Positions 1 through 7,302 of a stretch of DNA of 16,564 bases are shown here, piece by piece. The notes beneath the pieces are model-generated. The model did not search any database. It was given only the letters and a program-made list of their open reading frames with translations, and had not been told where the DNA came from. A program made the position numbers and the translations under genes. The stretch lies in NCBI GenBank assembly GCA_964003875.1, contig CAXFLH010000019.1, forward strand, positions 1 through 16,564, written 5' to 3'. The DNA is from UBA8444 sp964003875 (GTDB lineage Bacteria; Bacteroidota; Bacteroidia; Flavobacteriales; UBA7312). How positions within the stretch are numbered: the first letter of the stretch is position 1; the number at the start of each line of letters is the position of its first letter.

Positions 1-1
1 A

Positions 2-532
2 CACGTTGCTGACTTAATGTTACTTACTGATAAATCAATCATGTACGTTTGTAATGTTGATGAAGCCTCCATAAAAAATGGTAATCCTCATGTTGATAGA
101 GTGAAGGAAATTGTAAAGGATGAAGATGCTTCTGTTTTGATGATTGCGGCATCTGCAGAAGCAGACATAACAGAACTTGATAGTTATGAAGAACGCCAAA
201 TGTTTCTAGAAGATATGGGCTTAGACGAGCCTGGTGTTAGTAAACTTATTCGTTCAGCTTATCAGTTATTAAATCTTTCCACTTACTTTACGGCAGGAGT
301 TAAAGAGGTTAGAGCATGGACCATTAAAGAGGGAATGAAAGCACCACAAGCTGCAGGTGTAATTCATACTGATTTTGAGAAAGGTTTTATTCGTGCCGAG
401 GTCATTAAATATACAGATTTTGTAGAGTTAGGTTCTGAATTAGCATGCAAAGAAAATGGTAAAATGTCAGTAGAAGGTAAGGAGTATGTTGTTGCCGATG
501 GCGATATTATGCATTTTAGGTTCAATACTTAA
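2..532 (+). CDS. ychF: Redox-regulated ribosome-associated ATPase YchF, C-terminal part (5' end outside window)
   Basis: The reading frame is already open at base 2, with five codons before the first ATG at 17, so this is the last 176 residues of a gene entering from the left. Visible landmarks are the LLTDKSIMYVCNVDE segment that follows the GTPase-like fold in YchF/Ola1, the acidic-helical linker, and the C-terminal TGS domain with YFTAGVKEVRAWTI, GVIHTDFEKGFIRAE and the hallmark ending DGDIMHFRFN. In the family, YchF is an Obg-type P-loop protein that prefers ATP, binds the ribosome and affects translation and the oxidative stress response. The P-loop itself lies outside the window. It stops with TAA 38 nt before glmU. 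The identification is firm; only the N-terminal part is unseen. Confidence 0.96.
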   Translation, partial: HVADLMLLTDKSIMYVCNVDEASIKNGNPHVDRVKEIVKDEDASVLMIAASAEADITELDSYEERQMFLEDMGLDEPGVSKLIRSAYQLLNLSTYFTAGVKEVRAWTIKEGMKAPQAAGVIHTDFEKGFIRAEVIKYTDFVELGSELACKENGKMSVEGKEYVVADGDIMHFRFNT

Positions 533-557
533 AACTATTATCTTCTTTTGTAATTAT

Positions 558-565
558 TATATTTG
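558..565 (+). promoter_or_regulatory. Putative -7 promoter box (TAnnTTTG) of glmU
   Basis: TATATTTG fits the Bacteroidota housekeeping -7 consensus TAnnTTTG exactly and ends 5 nt before the glmU ATG at 571. With the usual box-to-start distance, transcription would begin at or next to the ATG, giving an mRNA with almost no leader. I do not see a TTG at the usual -33 distance. The promoter lies in the 38-nt gap after ychF. Confidence 0.5.
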
Positions 566-570
566 TTTCT

Positions 571-1725
571 ATGAATTACATTTTATTTGATGACTTCAGA
601 GGTAACCTCCTACCATTAACTTACACTCGACCTGTTTCAGAAATTCGTATAGGCATACTTACCATTACTGAGAAATGGGAACGCTTCTTGAATACGAAAT
701 GTTCATTTTATACAGAAGATTATTTGCAACAAAAATTTTCTCTGAACACTAAAGAGGATAACCTTTGGGTAAATGGTTCTATTTGCCCTGACATTAATAT
801 TGTTAAGGCAATTAAATCTTTATCAAATAATCAGTGTTTAAAGCATAATGAAACTCTTATTGCTTATAGAAGTAAGGAAAGTATTCCTAGCGATGTTATA
901 CCCTATGAAGGTGATTTTATACAAGTTTCACAACTGTGGCATATTTTTGAGTTTAATTATGATTGTATTCAATCTGATTTTAAGCTACTTACAGAAGGAA
1001 GGACATCTCAACTAATTAGTGAAACTAACGCTTGTACTAATCCAGAAAATATTTTTATTGAAGATGGTGCAAAAGTAGAACATACTATTCTTAATGCTTC
1101 GACAGGACCAATCTATGTGGGAAAAGATGCTGAAATTATGGAAGGATGTATTGTGAGAGGACCCTTAGCTATGTGCGAAAACTCAGTACTCAAAATGGGG
1201 GCAAAAATTTATGGGGCAACTACTTTAGGTCCTTACTGTAAAGTTGGGGGTGAAGTAAACAACTCTGTGTTGTTGGGATATTCCAATAAAGGACATGACG
1301 GTTTCTTAGGTAATTCTGTATTAGGTGAATGGTGCAATCTAGGAGCTGACACCAATAACTCCAATTTAAAAAACAATTATACTGAGGTTAAATTATGGAA
1401 CTATCCATCAGAACGCTTTATAAATACAGGTCTTCAATTTTGTGGTCTTATTATGGGCGACCATTCAAAATGTGGAATCAATACAATGTTTAATACTGGA
1501 ACAGTTGTAGGTGTTTGTACAAATGTTTATGGTGCTGGTTTTCCTCGCAATTTTGTTTCTTCTTTCTCTTGGGGTGGTTCTGCAGGTTATATGACATATC
1601 GCTTAAATAAAGTCTTCGAAGTGGCAGAAAAAGTGATGCAACGCCGAGCTATAGAGTTTAATCAAGTGGAAAAAAATATTTTAACTGAGGTTTTTAAACT
1701 GACAAAGTCGTACCGAAAAGACTAG
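571..1725 (+). CDS. Alternative GlmU: UDP-GlcNAc diphosphorylase / glucosamine-1-phosphate N-acetyltransferase family
   Basis: This 384-residue protein matches the GlmU-like family characteristic of Bacteroidota, which is predicted to make UDP-N-acetylglucosamine for peptidoglycan and LPS. The N-terminus begins MNYILFDD and carries the family signature LLPLTYTRPVSEIRIGIL (about residues 13-30). It lacks the canonical GlmU/RmlA nucleotide-binding motif (LAAGxGTRM). Residues about 155-330 form a left-handed beta-helix of hexapeptide repeats (IEDGAKVEH, IYVGKDAEI, MGAKIYGAT, LGPYCKVGG). SNKGHDGFLG around H242 resembles the acetyltransferase active-site segment of GlmU, so H242 is my guess for the catalytic base. 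It stands between ychF and lon, probably as its own transcript, and its stop codon lies inside a hairpin. Family assignment is confident. The exact reaction is inferred from the family. Confidence 0.87.
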   Translation: MNYILFDDFRGNLLPLTYTRPVSEIRIGILTITEKWERFLNTKCSFYTEDYLQQKFSLNTKEDNLWVNGSICPDINIVKAIKSLSNNQCLKHNETLIAYRSKESIPSDVIPYEGDFIQVSQLWHIFEFNYDCIQSDFKLLTEGRTSQLISETNACTNPENIFIEDGAKVEHTILNASTGPIYVGKDAEIMEGCIVRGPLAMCENSVLKMGAKIYGATTLGPYCKVGGEVNNSVLLGYSNKGHDGFLGNSVLGEWCNLGADTNNSNLKNNYTEVKLWNYPSERFINTGLQFCGLIMGDHSKCGINTMFNTGTVVGVCTNVYGAGFPRNFVSSFSWGGSAGYMTYRLNKVFEVAEKVMQRRAIEFNQVEKNILTEVFKLTKSYRKD

Positions 1726-1740
1726 TTTTGTCAGTCTTTT
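1698..1740 (+). terminator. Probable terminator of glmU, overlapping its stop codon
   Basis: A perfect 9-bp inverted repeat, ACTGACAAA (1698-1706) and TTTGTCAGT (1727-1735), encloses the TAG stop (1723-1725). An inner AGTC/GACT pair can extend the stem. It is followed by CTTTT. The U-tract is short, so termination may be partial, but the position exactly at the gene end supports the call. Confidence 0.55.
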
Positions 1741-1794
1741 AAATGATATTTGTAATGGCACACTTCTTGTCATTATCACTTTCGAACAACATAA

Positions 1795-1810
1795 TTGTCA
1801 AGATTGACAA
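1795..1810. promoter_or_regulatory. Perfect inverted repeat upstream of lon, possible operator
   Basis: TTGTCAA-GA-TTGACAA is a perfect 7-bp inverted repeat with a 2-nt centre, ending 11 nt before the lon ATG. The spacer is too short for a stable RNA hairpin, so a dimeric DNA-binding protein site is the more natural reading. The same TTGTCA/TGACAA word also occurs in the arms of the hairpin at 1698-1735 and in the gap at about 1768-1773. It does not match CIRCE (TTAGCACTC-N9-GAGTGCTAA). The regulator is unknown, and an operator role is an inference. Confidence 0.35.
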
Positions 1811-1821
1811 AAAAAATTTGA

Positions 1822-4233
1822 ATGAAAAAAGACATGTTTTTAGATTCTTTTGTTGGAGCAAATTTTGATGACGAATCGGATTTCTTCCCACTACTTAGTA
1901 GCGTTGACGAGGAGAAAATAAATAAGGAAGAAATTCCTAAATCCTTAGCTATTTTACCTCTAAGAAATACGGTTCTTTTCCCAGGTGTAATTATTCCAAT
2001 AACTGTTGGAAGAGATAAATCAGTTAAGCTTATAAAGGAAGTTTACAAAGGTTCTAAAACTATAGGAGTTGTTTCTCAAAAGAAGTCTGATATAGAAGAT
2101 CCAACTTTTAGTGATTTAAACACCATTGGTACGGTTGCGCACATTATGAAAATGTTGCGAATGCCAGATGGAAATATTACTGTTATTATACAAGGTAGGA
2201 AATTAATTGAGCTTCAAGAAATGGTTCAGGAAGAACCTTATTTGAAAGCTACTGTTTCTGAATTGTCTGAAGAAAAACCTGAGAAGGGAGATGAGCAATT
2301 TATAGCACTTGTTGATTCGATTAAGGACATTGCCTTACAAATCGTTAAAGAATCTCCTAATATTCCTTCAGAAGCTCAATTAGCAATTCAGAATATAGAA
2401 TCACCTACTTATTTAGTCAACTTTGTTTGTTCCAATATGGATGTTGATATGAATAAAAAGCAGGAATTACTTGAGTTATTCAATTTAAAAAGTCGTTCGG
2501 AAAAAACACTAGAGATAATCAGTAAAGAATTGCAACGACTTGAGATGAAAAATGAAATTCAACACAAGGTTAAGCACGATTTAGACCAACAACAGAGGGA
2601 GTATTTTCTAAATCAACAACTCAAAGCCATACAAGAAGAATTAGGTGGTTCGGCAGATCAAGAAATTGAGGAAATGCGCACCAGAGCTAAATCTAAAAAG
2701 TGGAATAAAGAGGTCTCTAACAATTTTGAAAAAGAAATCAAAAAATTACAGCGTATGAATCCTGCTATGGCAGATTACTCTGTACAAAGAGCCTACCTAG
2801 AATTATTTTTGGATTTACCTTGGAACGAATACACAAAAGATAATTTTGATTTAGATAAAGCAAAAAAAATATTAGATAGAGATCATTTTGGTCTTGAAAA
2901 AGTTAAAGAACGTATACTAGAACATCTAGCCGTATTGAAACTCAAGGGCGATATGAAAGCGCCTATTTTATGTTTATATGGTCCTCCAGGAGTAGGAAAA
3001 ACTTCTTTAGGTAAGTCTATTGCCGAAGCCTTAGGAAGAAAATACGAGCGTGTATCTCTAGGAGGGTTACGTGATGAGTCTGAAATCAGAGGTCATCGTA
3101 AAACGTATATCGGGGCAATGCCGGGTAGAATTATAAAATCCATTAAAAAAGCCAATTCATCAAATCCTGTATTTGTATTAGACGAAATAGATAAGATTAC
3201 AAGAGATTCTCATGGCGATCCATCTTCAGCTATGCTTGAAGTTCTAGACCCTGAGCAAAACAGCTCTTTTCACGATAATTATTTAGAGGTTGGATATGAC
3301 TTATCCAAAGTTATGTTTGTAGCAACTGCTAATTCATTATCAAGTATTCAACCTGCTCTAAGAGATAGAATGGAAATCATTGAGATTAACGGTTATACTA
3401 TTGAAGAAAAAGTGCAGATTGCTAAAAAACACTTACTTCCTAAACAAATCAAAGAACATGGGTTAAAAAGCTCTGATTTAAAGTTAAGTAATAAAGTTTT
3501 TGAATCTGTTATAGATGGCTATACTAGAGAATCTGGAGTTAGAGGTCTAGATAAAATGGTGGCTAAATTGGTTCGCTATGCTGCCAAATCCATAGCAATG
3601 GAACAAGACTATAATCTTAGTCCCAATATATCTGATTTAAAAGAAATACTTGGTGCTGCACCATTTGATAAAGAACGTCATTTGAATATTGATATTCCTG
3701 GGGTAGTAACAGGCTTAGCTTGGACGTCTGTAGGAGGAGATATATTATTTATAGAAAGCAGTAAAAGTTCGGGTAAAGGTAAAATGAGTATTACTGGTAA
3801 TTTGGGTAATGTGATGAAAGAATCTTCCACAATTGCTATGCAGTATATAAAATCTCACGCTAAAGAATTGGGTATAAATCCTGATGACTTAAATGTAAAT
3901 GATGTTCATCTTCATGTTCCTGAGGGAGCAACTCCAAAAGATGGGCCTTCAGCGGGTATAACTATGCTTACGGCTTTAGTATCCTTATTTACCGGAAGAA
4001 AAGTCAAAGCCAAGTTAGCCATGACAGGAGAAATAACATTAAGAGGCAAAGTCCTAGCTGTAGGTGGTATAAAAGAAAAAATACTAGCAGCTAAGAGAGC
4101 AGGGGTTAAAGAAATTATTCTTTGCGAACAAAATAAAAAAGATGTTGACGAAATTAATAAGCGATATCTAAAGGGATTAAATTTTCATTATGTCAATAAA
4201 ATGAATGATGTTATTGACATAGCCCTTATCTAA
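1822..4233 (+). CDS. lon: ATP-dependent endopeptidase La (Lon protease)
   Basis: Lon is a cytoplasmic homohexameric AAA+ protease that degrades misfolded and selected regulatory proteins. The 803-residue product has all the parts in order. There is a short acidic N-terminal extension of about 40 residues, as in other Bacteroidota Lons. The Lon N-terminal substrate domain starts at LAILPLRNTVLFPGV and is followed by coiled helices (REYFLNQQLKAIQEELG). The AAA+ module has Walker A GPPGVGKT (387-394), Walker B VLDEID (D454, E455) and the sensor segment ATANSLSSI. The C-terminal serine protease domain has PKDGPSAG with catalytic S710 and GGIKEK with catalytic K753; their 43-residue spacing equals S679-K722 of E. 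coli Lon. It is intact and closed by a strong terminator. The inverted repeat just upstream may mediate stress control. Confidence 0.98.
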   Translation: MKKDMFLDSFVGANFDDESDFFPLLSSVDEEKINKEEIPKSLAILPLRNTVLFPGVIIPITVGRDKSVKLIKEVYKGSKTIGVVSQKKSDIEDPTFSDLNTIGTVAHIMKMLRMPDGNITVIIQGRKLIELQEMVQEEPYLKATVSELSEEKPEKGDEQFIALVDSIKDIALQIVKESPNIPSEAQLAIQNIESPTYLVNFVCSNMDVDMNKKQELLELFNLKSRSEKTLEIISKELQRLEMKNEIQHKVKHDLDQQQREYFLNQQLKAIQEELGGSADQEIEEMRTRAKSKKWNKEVSNNFEKEIKKLQRMNPAMADYSVQRAYLELFLDLPWNEYTKDNFDLDKAKKILDRDHFGLEKVKERILEHLAVLKLKGDMKAPILCLYGPPGVGKTSLGKSIAEALGRKYERVSLGGLRDESEIRGHRKTYIGAMPGRIIKSIKKANSSNPVFVLDEIDKITRDSHGDPSSAMLEVLDPEQNSSFHDNYLEVGYDLSKVMFVATANSLSSIQPALRDRMEIIEINGYTIEEKVQIAKKHLLPKQIKEHGLKSSDLKLSNKVFESVIDGYTRESGVRGLDKMVAKLVRYAAKSIAMEQDYNLSPNISDLKEILGAAPFDKERHLNIDIPGVVTGLAWTSVGGDILFIESSKSSGKGKMSITGNLGNVMKESSTIAMQYIKSHAKELGINPDDLNVNDVHLHVPEGATPKDGPSAGITMLTALVSLFTGRKVKAKLAMTGEITLRGKVLAVGGIKEKILAAKRAGVKEIILCEQNKKDVDEINKRYLKGLNFHYVNKMNDVIDIALI

Positions 4234-4266
4234 TTCATTTTATTCCATAACTAAAATAGATAATTT

Positions 4267-4295
4267 AAAGCGCAGACTCAAGTCAGCGCTTTTTT
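4267..4295 (+). terminator. Rho-independent terminator of lon
   Basis: AAAGCGC-A-GAC-TCAA-GTC-A-GCGCTTT forms a hairpin with a 7-bp lower stem, one A/A mismatch, a 3-bp upper stem and a 4-nt loop. It is followed by more T residues (to 4295) and sits 33 nt after the lon stop. This is a textbook intrinsic terminator separating lon from porQ. Confidence 0.88.
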
Positions 4296-4338
4296 ATAAT
4301 AAGTATTTAAAATACTCGTTTTCATCTAAAAACATTTG

Positions 4339-4346
4339 TTAATTTG
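4339..4346 (+). promoter_or_regulatory. Putative near-consensus -7 box of porQ-cmk
   Basis: TTAATTTG differs from TAnnTTTG at one position (second T for A) and ends 4 nt before the porQ ATG at 4351. This is the same placement as the boxes of glmU, pdxH, the 13405 methyltransferase and rlmL. It follows the lon terminator, so a promoter is needed here. No -33 TTG is evident. Confidence 0.4.
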
Positions 4347-4350
4347 TAGA

Positions 4351-5373
4351 ATGAAAGTTGGTGGTTTATTTTTTTTATATGTCATTAGTTTTACATTTGT
4401 AAAAGCTCAAAATTCTTCATCGTCATATGCAGCTTTGGATTTACCACTTTCAGCTCGTCATGCTGTTTTAAACGAACCTGTTTCATTATATTCTGAAGAC
4501 TTAGAGTCAGGTGTTTTTAATCCTGCTATGTTGAATGAGAAAATGGAAAAGCAGTTGTCATTGAATTTTGTCGATTATTTCTCTGATATTAACTTTATTT
4601 CTGCTGCTTATGCACTTCCTTTTCGTGACTTTGGTACAATAGGTATTTCTGTGAAATCTATTGGCTATGGTGAATTTACGGAAACTGATTATACTTCTCA
4701 ATCGCTAGGTACTTTTGGAGCAAATGAACAAATCATCTCTGTGGGCTTAGGAAAAGAACTTAGTGAGCGATTGTCAGTTGGAGCAATTCTTAAAACATTA
4801 TTTTCTAATCTTCAAGATTATCAGTCAGTAGCACTTGCAAGTGACTTGGCTATAGCCTACAAAAAAGAGGATAAAAACTTTTCAATGTCTCTTCTTGCAA
4901 GGAACTATGGAAAACAAATAAGTACTTATGCTAGTACTGAGGAAATATTGCCATTTCAATTGGATTTTGGATTATCTAAACGCTTAGAACATTTGCCATT
5001 CCTTATTACAATGAATTACAAGAATATTCAGAAATGGGATTTAACATCTATTTATGAGAGTGCCAATAATGACTTGAATCAAAACACTAGTTCTGAAGAA
5101 ATAAACTTTACAAATAAGCTTTTTCGACACATTGATTTTGGTGGTGAGTTAAGTATTGGCAAACATATTCAGTTAAGAATGGGGTACAACCCCAAACGTA
5201 GGCAAGAACTTAAAGTAGATTCATATCTAGGAATGGTAGGTTTTTCATGGGGTTTGGGTATAAAAATATCACACTTTAAAATAAATTACGGAAGATCAAC
5301 TTATCACTTGCACGGTTCACCAAATTACTTTTCCTTTAGCACAGATTTTTCTAAGTTCTATAAACAACAATGA
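4351..5373 (+). CDS. porQ: Type IX secretion system protein PorQ
   Basis: PorQ is an outer-membrane beta-barrel of the T9SS, known to anchor the periplasm-exposed or surface component PorZ in the PorU-PorV-PorQ-PorZ attachment complex. That complex processes exported proteins and links them to the cell surface. The product (340 aa) starts with a good signal peptide, MKVGGLFFLYVISFTFVKAQ, cleaved about after AQ. It then shows the family opening YAALDLPLSARHAVLNE and alternating amphipathic strands (GTIGISVKSIGYGEF, LSVGAILKTLF, HIQLRMGYNPKRRQE, FSWGLGIKI) to an aromatic end. An upstream in-frame TTG at 4336 would add MLICR. I prefer the ATG at 4351 because it gives a clean signal peptide and fits the promoter box. 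The stop TGA overlaps the cmk ATG by 4 nt (ATGA), so the two genes are coupled. The rest of the T9SS is outside the window. Confidence 0.9.
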   Translation: MKVGGLFFLYVISFTFVKAQNSSSSYAALDLPLSARHAVLNEPVSLYSEDLESGVFNPAMLNEKMEKQLSLNFVDYFSDINFISAAYALPFRDFGTIGISVKSIGYGEFTETDYTSQSLGTFGANEQIISVGLGKELSERLSVGAILKTLFSNLQDYQSVALASDLAIAYKKEDKNFSMSLLARNYGKQISTYASTEEILPFQLDFGLSKRLEHLPFLITMNYKNIQKWDLTSIYESANNDLNQNTSSEEINFTNKLFRHIDFGGELSIGKHIQLRMGYNPKRRQELKVDSYLGMVGFSWGLGIKISHFKINYGRSTYHLHGSPNYFSFSTDFSKFYKQQ

Positions 5374-6047
5374 AAAAAATAAATATTGCTATTGATGGTC
5401 ATTCTTCATGTGGTAAAAGCACACTAGCTAAACAGCTTTCCAAACACTATGCATACATTTATGTAGATACAGGCGCTATGTACAGAGCAGTTTGTCTTTA
5501 TGCTTTGAAAAATGATATAATGAAAGATGGTATTATTGATGAAGCAGCATTAATAGATTCCTTAGACAATATAAAAGTATCATTCAATTATAACGATGAA
5601 AGATCTATTTCTGAAACCTTTTTAAATGGTGTCAATGTAGAAAATGAAATTCGTAGCTTATGGATTTCTGAAAATGTGAGTAAGATTAGCAAATTAAAAG
5701 AAGTACGCCAGAAAATGGTTGCCATTCAGCAAGCAATAGGGGAAAATAAAGGAGTAGTAATGGACGGAAGAGATATAGGTTCTGTAGTATTTCCAAATGC
5801 AGAATTGAAGTTGTTTATTACTGCCTCTGTTGATGAACGTGCTAGAAGAAGATCAATAGAACTTAAAGACGCTAGTCTTGAGGACATCAAGAAGAACCTA
5901 CAGAGTAGAGATTATGATGATAGTACTCGTGAAGAAAATCCTCTAGTAATAATGGACGATGCTATAAAAATAGACAATACCAATCTGAGCATTGACGAGC
6001 AATTCGATTTAGCTCTAAGTTATTGCGAGAAAGCTATGGTTGACTAA
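5370..6047 (+). CDS. cmk: Cytidylate kinase ((d)CMP kinase)
   Basis: Cmk transfers a phosphate from ATP to CMP or dCMP to give (d)CDP in cytoplasmic pyrimidine nucleotide supply. The 225-residue protein has the P-loop GHSSCGKST (10-18), the CMP-binding segment YVDTGAMYRAV, the core motif VMDGRDIGSVVFPNA and the lid segment SRDYDDSTREENPL. All are typical of bacterial Cmk, and the length is normal. The start overlaps the porQ stop by 4 nt, implying translational coupling. Adjacency of porQ, cmk and ispH is, from memory, common in Bacteroidota and need not mean a role in secretion. The 3' end overlaps the end of ispH on the other strand by 14 nt. Confidence 0.97.
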   Translation: MKKINIAIDGHSSCGKSTLAKQLSKHYAYIYVDTGAMYRAVCLYALKNDIMKDGIIDEAALIDSLDNIKVSFNYNDERSISETFLNGVNVENEIRSLWISENVSKISKLKEVRQKMVAIQQAIGENKGVVMDGRDIGSVVFPNAELKLFITASVDERARRRSIELKDASLEDIKKNLQSRDYDDSTREENPLVIMDDAIKIDNTNLSIDEQFDLALSYCEKAMVD

Positions 6048-7260
6048 TATTGGCTAAAGCTTCTTCAACCGATATTTTGTTATCAAAATAGGACAATAAT
6101 TTCTGCAAAACTTTATCAACAACAGCGTCTGGGCATGAAGCACCTGATGTAATAATTACTTTCAGTTTTTCTTTATTAGGTAGAAATCCATATGTTTCAG
6201 AGGTTGTTTTATTGTTGTAATTGAAATGCCTTATTAATTCTTTAGAAAGAATTTCCGCCTCAGACTTCACAAAATATGTTGGTAAAACTTTCTCACAAAG
6301 CTCTACTAGGTGAGAGGTGTTTGAACTATTGTAACCCCCAACAACAATAGCCAAGTCAGCAGGTTCTTCTAATAAACCGTAAGTAGCTTTTTGATTCTCG
6401 TTTGTAGCATAACAAAGCGTGTCTCTAGTGTCAGCAAAAAAGTCTTTGTAATTTTCTTGACCTCTTTTATTGATAATGAATTGCTTTAAGAAGTTTGAAA
6501 TCTCTTCTGTTTCACTAGCCAACATAGTTGTTTGATTGACCACTCCTATCTTTTCTAAATCTTTTTTAAGGTCAAAGCCTTTAGAATACTTTCCTTCAAA
6601 AGTGGAATAAAACTCGGCTTTAGGTCTTTTTTCTTCAATAAAATCGACTAGTAGTTTAGCTTCGTCCAAGTCTTTTATGATTAGAGACGGTGCGTTTTGA
6701 TAGGAATGAGAAAAAGTAGCTTTTGTCTCCTCGTGATTATATTTACCATGAATGATTATTGAATAGTTGTTATTACCAATACTTTCGGCTTTTTTCCATA
6801 CACGAGTTACAAATGGACAAGTAGTGTCATAAGTTTCCAATTTGATATTTTTTTTCTCAAGCAATTCTTGTATTTCAATGGTTGTACCAAATGCTGGTGT
6901 AATCACTACATCATCTGATTTGATTACGTCCCATTCTATTAATTGATTGCCTTCGGTATCCATAATAAATTTTAATCCCCTAGAAAGTAAGTCTTCATTC
7001 ACAATGGGGTTGTGTATCATTTGACTTAGCAGATAAATGTTCTTGTTTGGATTTTCTTCGATAGCTTTATAGGATATCTCGATAGCATTTTCTACACCAT
7101 AGCAAAAGCCAAAATGACGAGCAAGGTGGATTTGAACAGGACCAAAATCAACAATTGTTGGAGAGAAATCTTTCTTCTTAGGGTCAAGTTCTTTTCGTTG
7201 GTTTTTGATAGCTCCAATTAAATTGGAACGATAAAAATCAGGTACGTCGAATTTTTTCAT
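6034..7260 (-). CDS. ispH: 4-hydroxy-3-methylbut-2-enyl diphosphate reductase (IspH/LytB)
   Basis: IspH carries out the last step of the MEP isoprenoid pathway, reducing HMBPP to IPP and DMAPP with a [4Fe-4S] cluster. It implies a MEP-pathway organism. Counting from the ATG at 7260, the protein has 408 residues. The three cluster cysteines are present: C53 in HFGFCYGVENAIE, C148 in TTCPFVTRVW and C376 in GASCPDAVVDKV. The substrate-binding QMIHNPIVNEDL segment (80-91) is also present. The N-terminal extension of about 45 residues before the fold (MKKFDVPDFYRSNLIGAIKN) is what I recall for Bacteroidota IspH, so it is not an anomaly. A GTG at 7281 would add seven residues but sits inside the -7 box and is rejected. 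Its end overlaps cmk by 14 nt, with no clear terminator. Confidence 0.96.
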   Translation of the reverse strand: MKKFDVPDFYRSNLIGAIKNQRKELDPKKKDFSPTIVDFGPVQIHLARHFGFCYGVENAIEISYKAIEENPNKNIYLLSQMIHNPIVNEDLLSRGLKFIMDTEGNQLIEWDVIKSDDVVITPAFGTTIEIQELLEKKNIKLETYDTTCPFVTRVWKKAESIGNNNYSIIIHGKYNHEETKATFSHSYQNAPSLIIKDLDEAKLLVDFIEEKRPKAEFYSTFEGKYSKGFDLKKDLEKIGVVNQTTMLASETEEISNFLKQFIINKRGQENYKDFFADTRDTLCYATNENQKATYGLLEEPADLAIVVGGYNSSNTSHLVELCEKVLPTYFVKSEAEILSKELIRHFNYNNKTTSETYGFLPNKEKLKVIITSGASCPDAVVDKVLQKLLSYFDNKISVEEALANISQP

Positions 7261-7280
7261 TAAATGAATATAAATAAACA

Positions 7281-7288
7281 CAAAAATA
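7281..7288 (-). promoter_or_regulatory. Putative -7 promoter box of ispH
   Basis: Read on the minus strand, the box is TATTTTTG, an exact TAnnTTTG match, ending 20 nt before the ispH ATG (7260). That would leave a short leader of roughly 15 nt. It lies 2 nt from the pdxH box on the opposite strand. No TTG is seen at the -33 distance. Confidence 0.45.
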
Positions 7289-7290
7289 GG

Positions 7291-7298
7291 TAATTTTG
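7291..7298 (+). promoter_or_regulatory. Putative -7 promoter box of pdxH
   Basis: TAATTTTG, an exact TAnnTTTG match, is followed by AAGA and the pdxH ATG at 7303. Transcription would start essentially at the ATG. It is back to back with the ispH box. Confidence 0.5.
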
Positions 7299-7302
7299 AA
7301 GA

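Noticed and set aside
4336..4350. TTG start for porQ adding MLICR
   Set aside because: It would place charged residues before an otherwise clean signal peptide and overlap the promoter box; the ATG at 4351 fits better.
6038..6070. Inverted repeat GGTTGA/TCAACC at the cmk/ispH junction as a terminator
   Set aside because: It has only a 6-bp stem with a 21-nt loop and no T-tract directly after it.
6034..7260. Long N-terminus of IspH as a novel domain fusion
   Set aside because: This extension is, as far as I recall, the normal form of IspH in Bacteroidota.
7261..7281. GTG start for ispH adding seven residues
   Set aside because: The family begins MKKFDVP at 7260, and the GTG overlaps the TAnnTTTG box.
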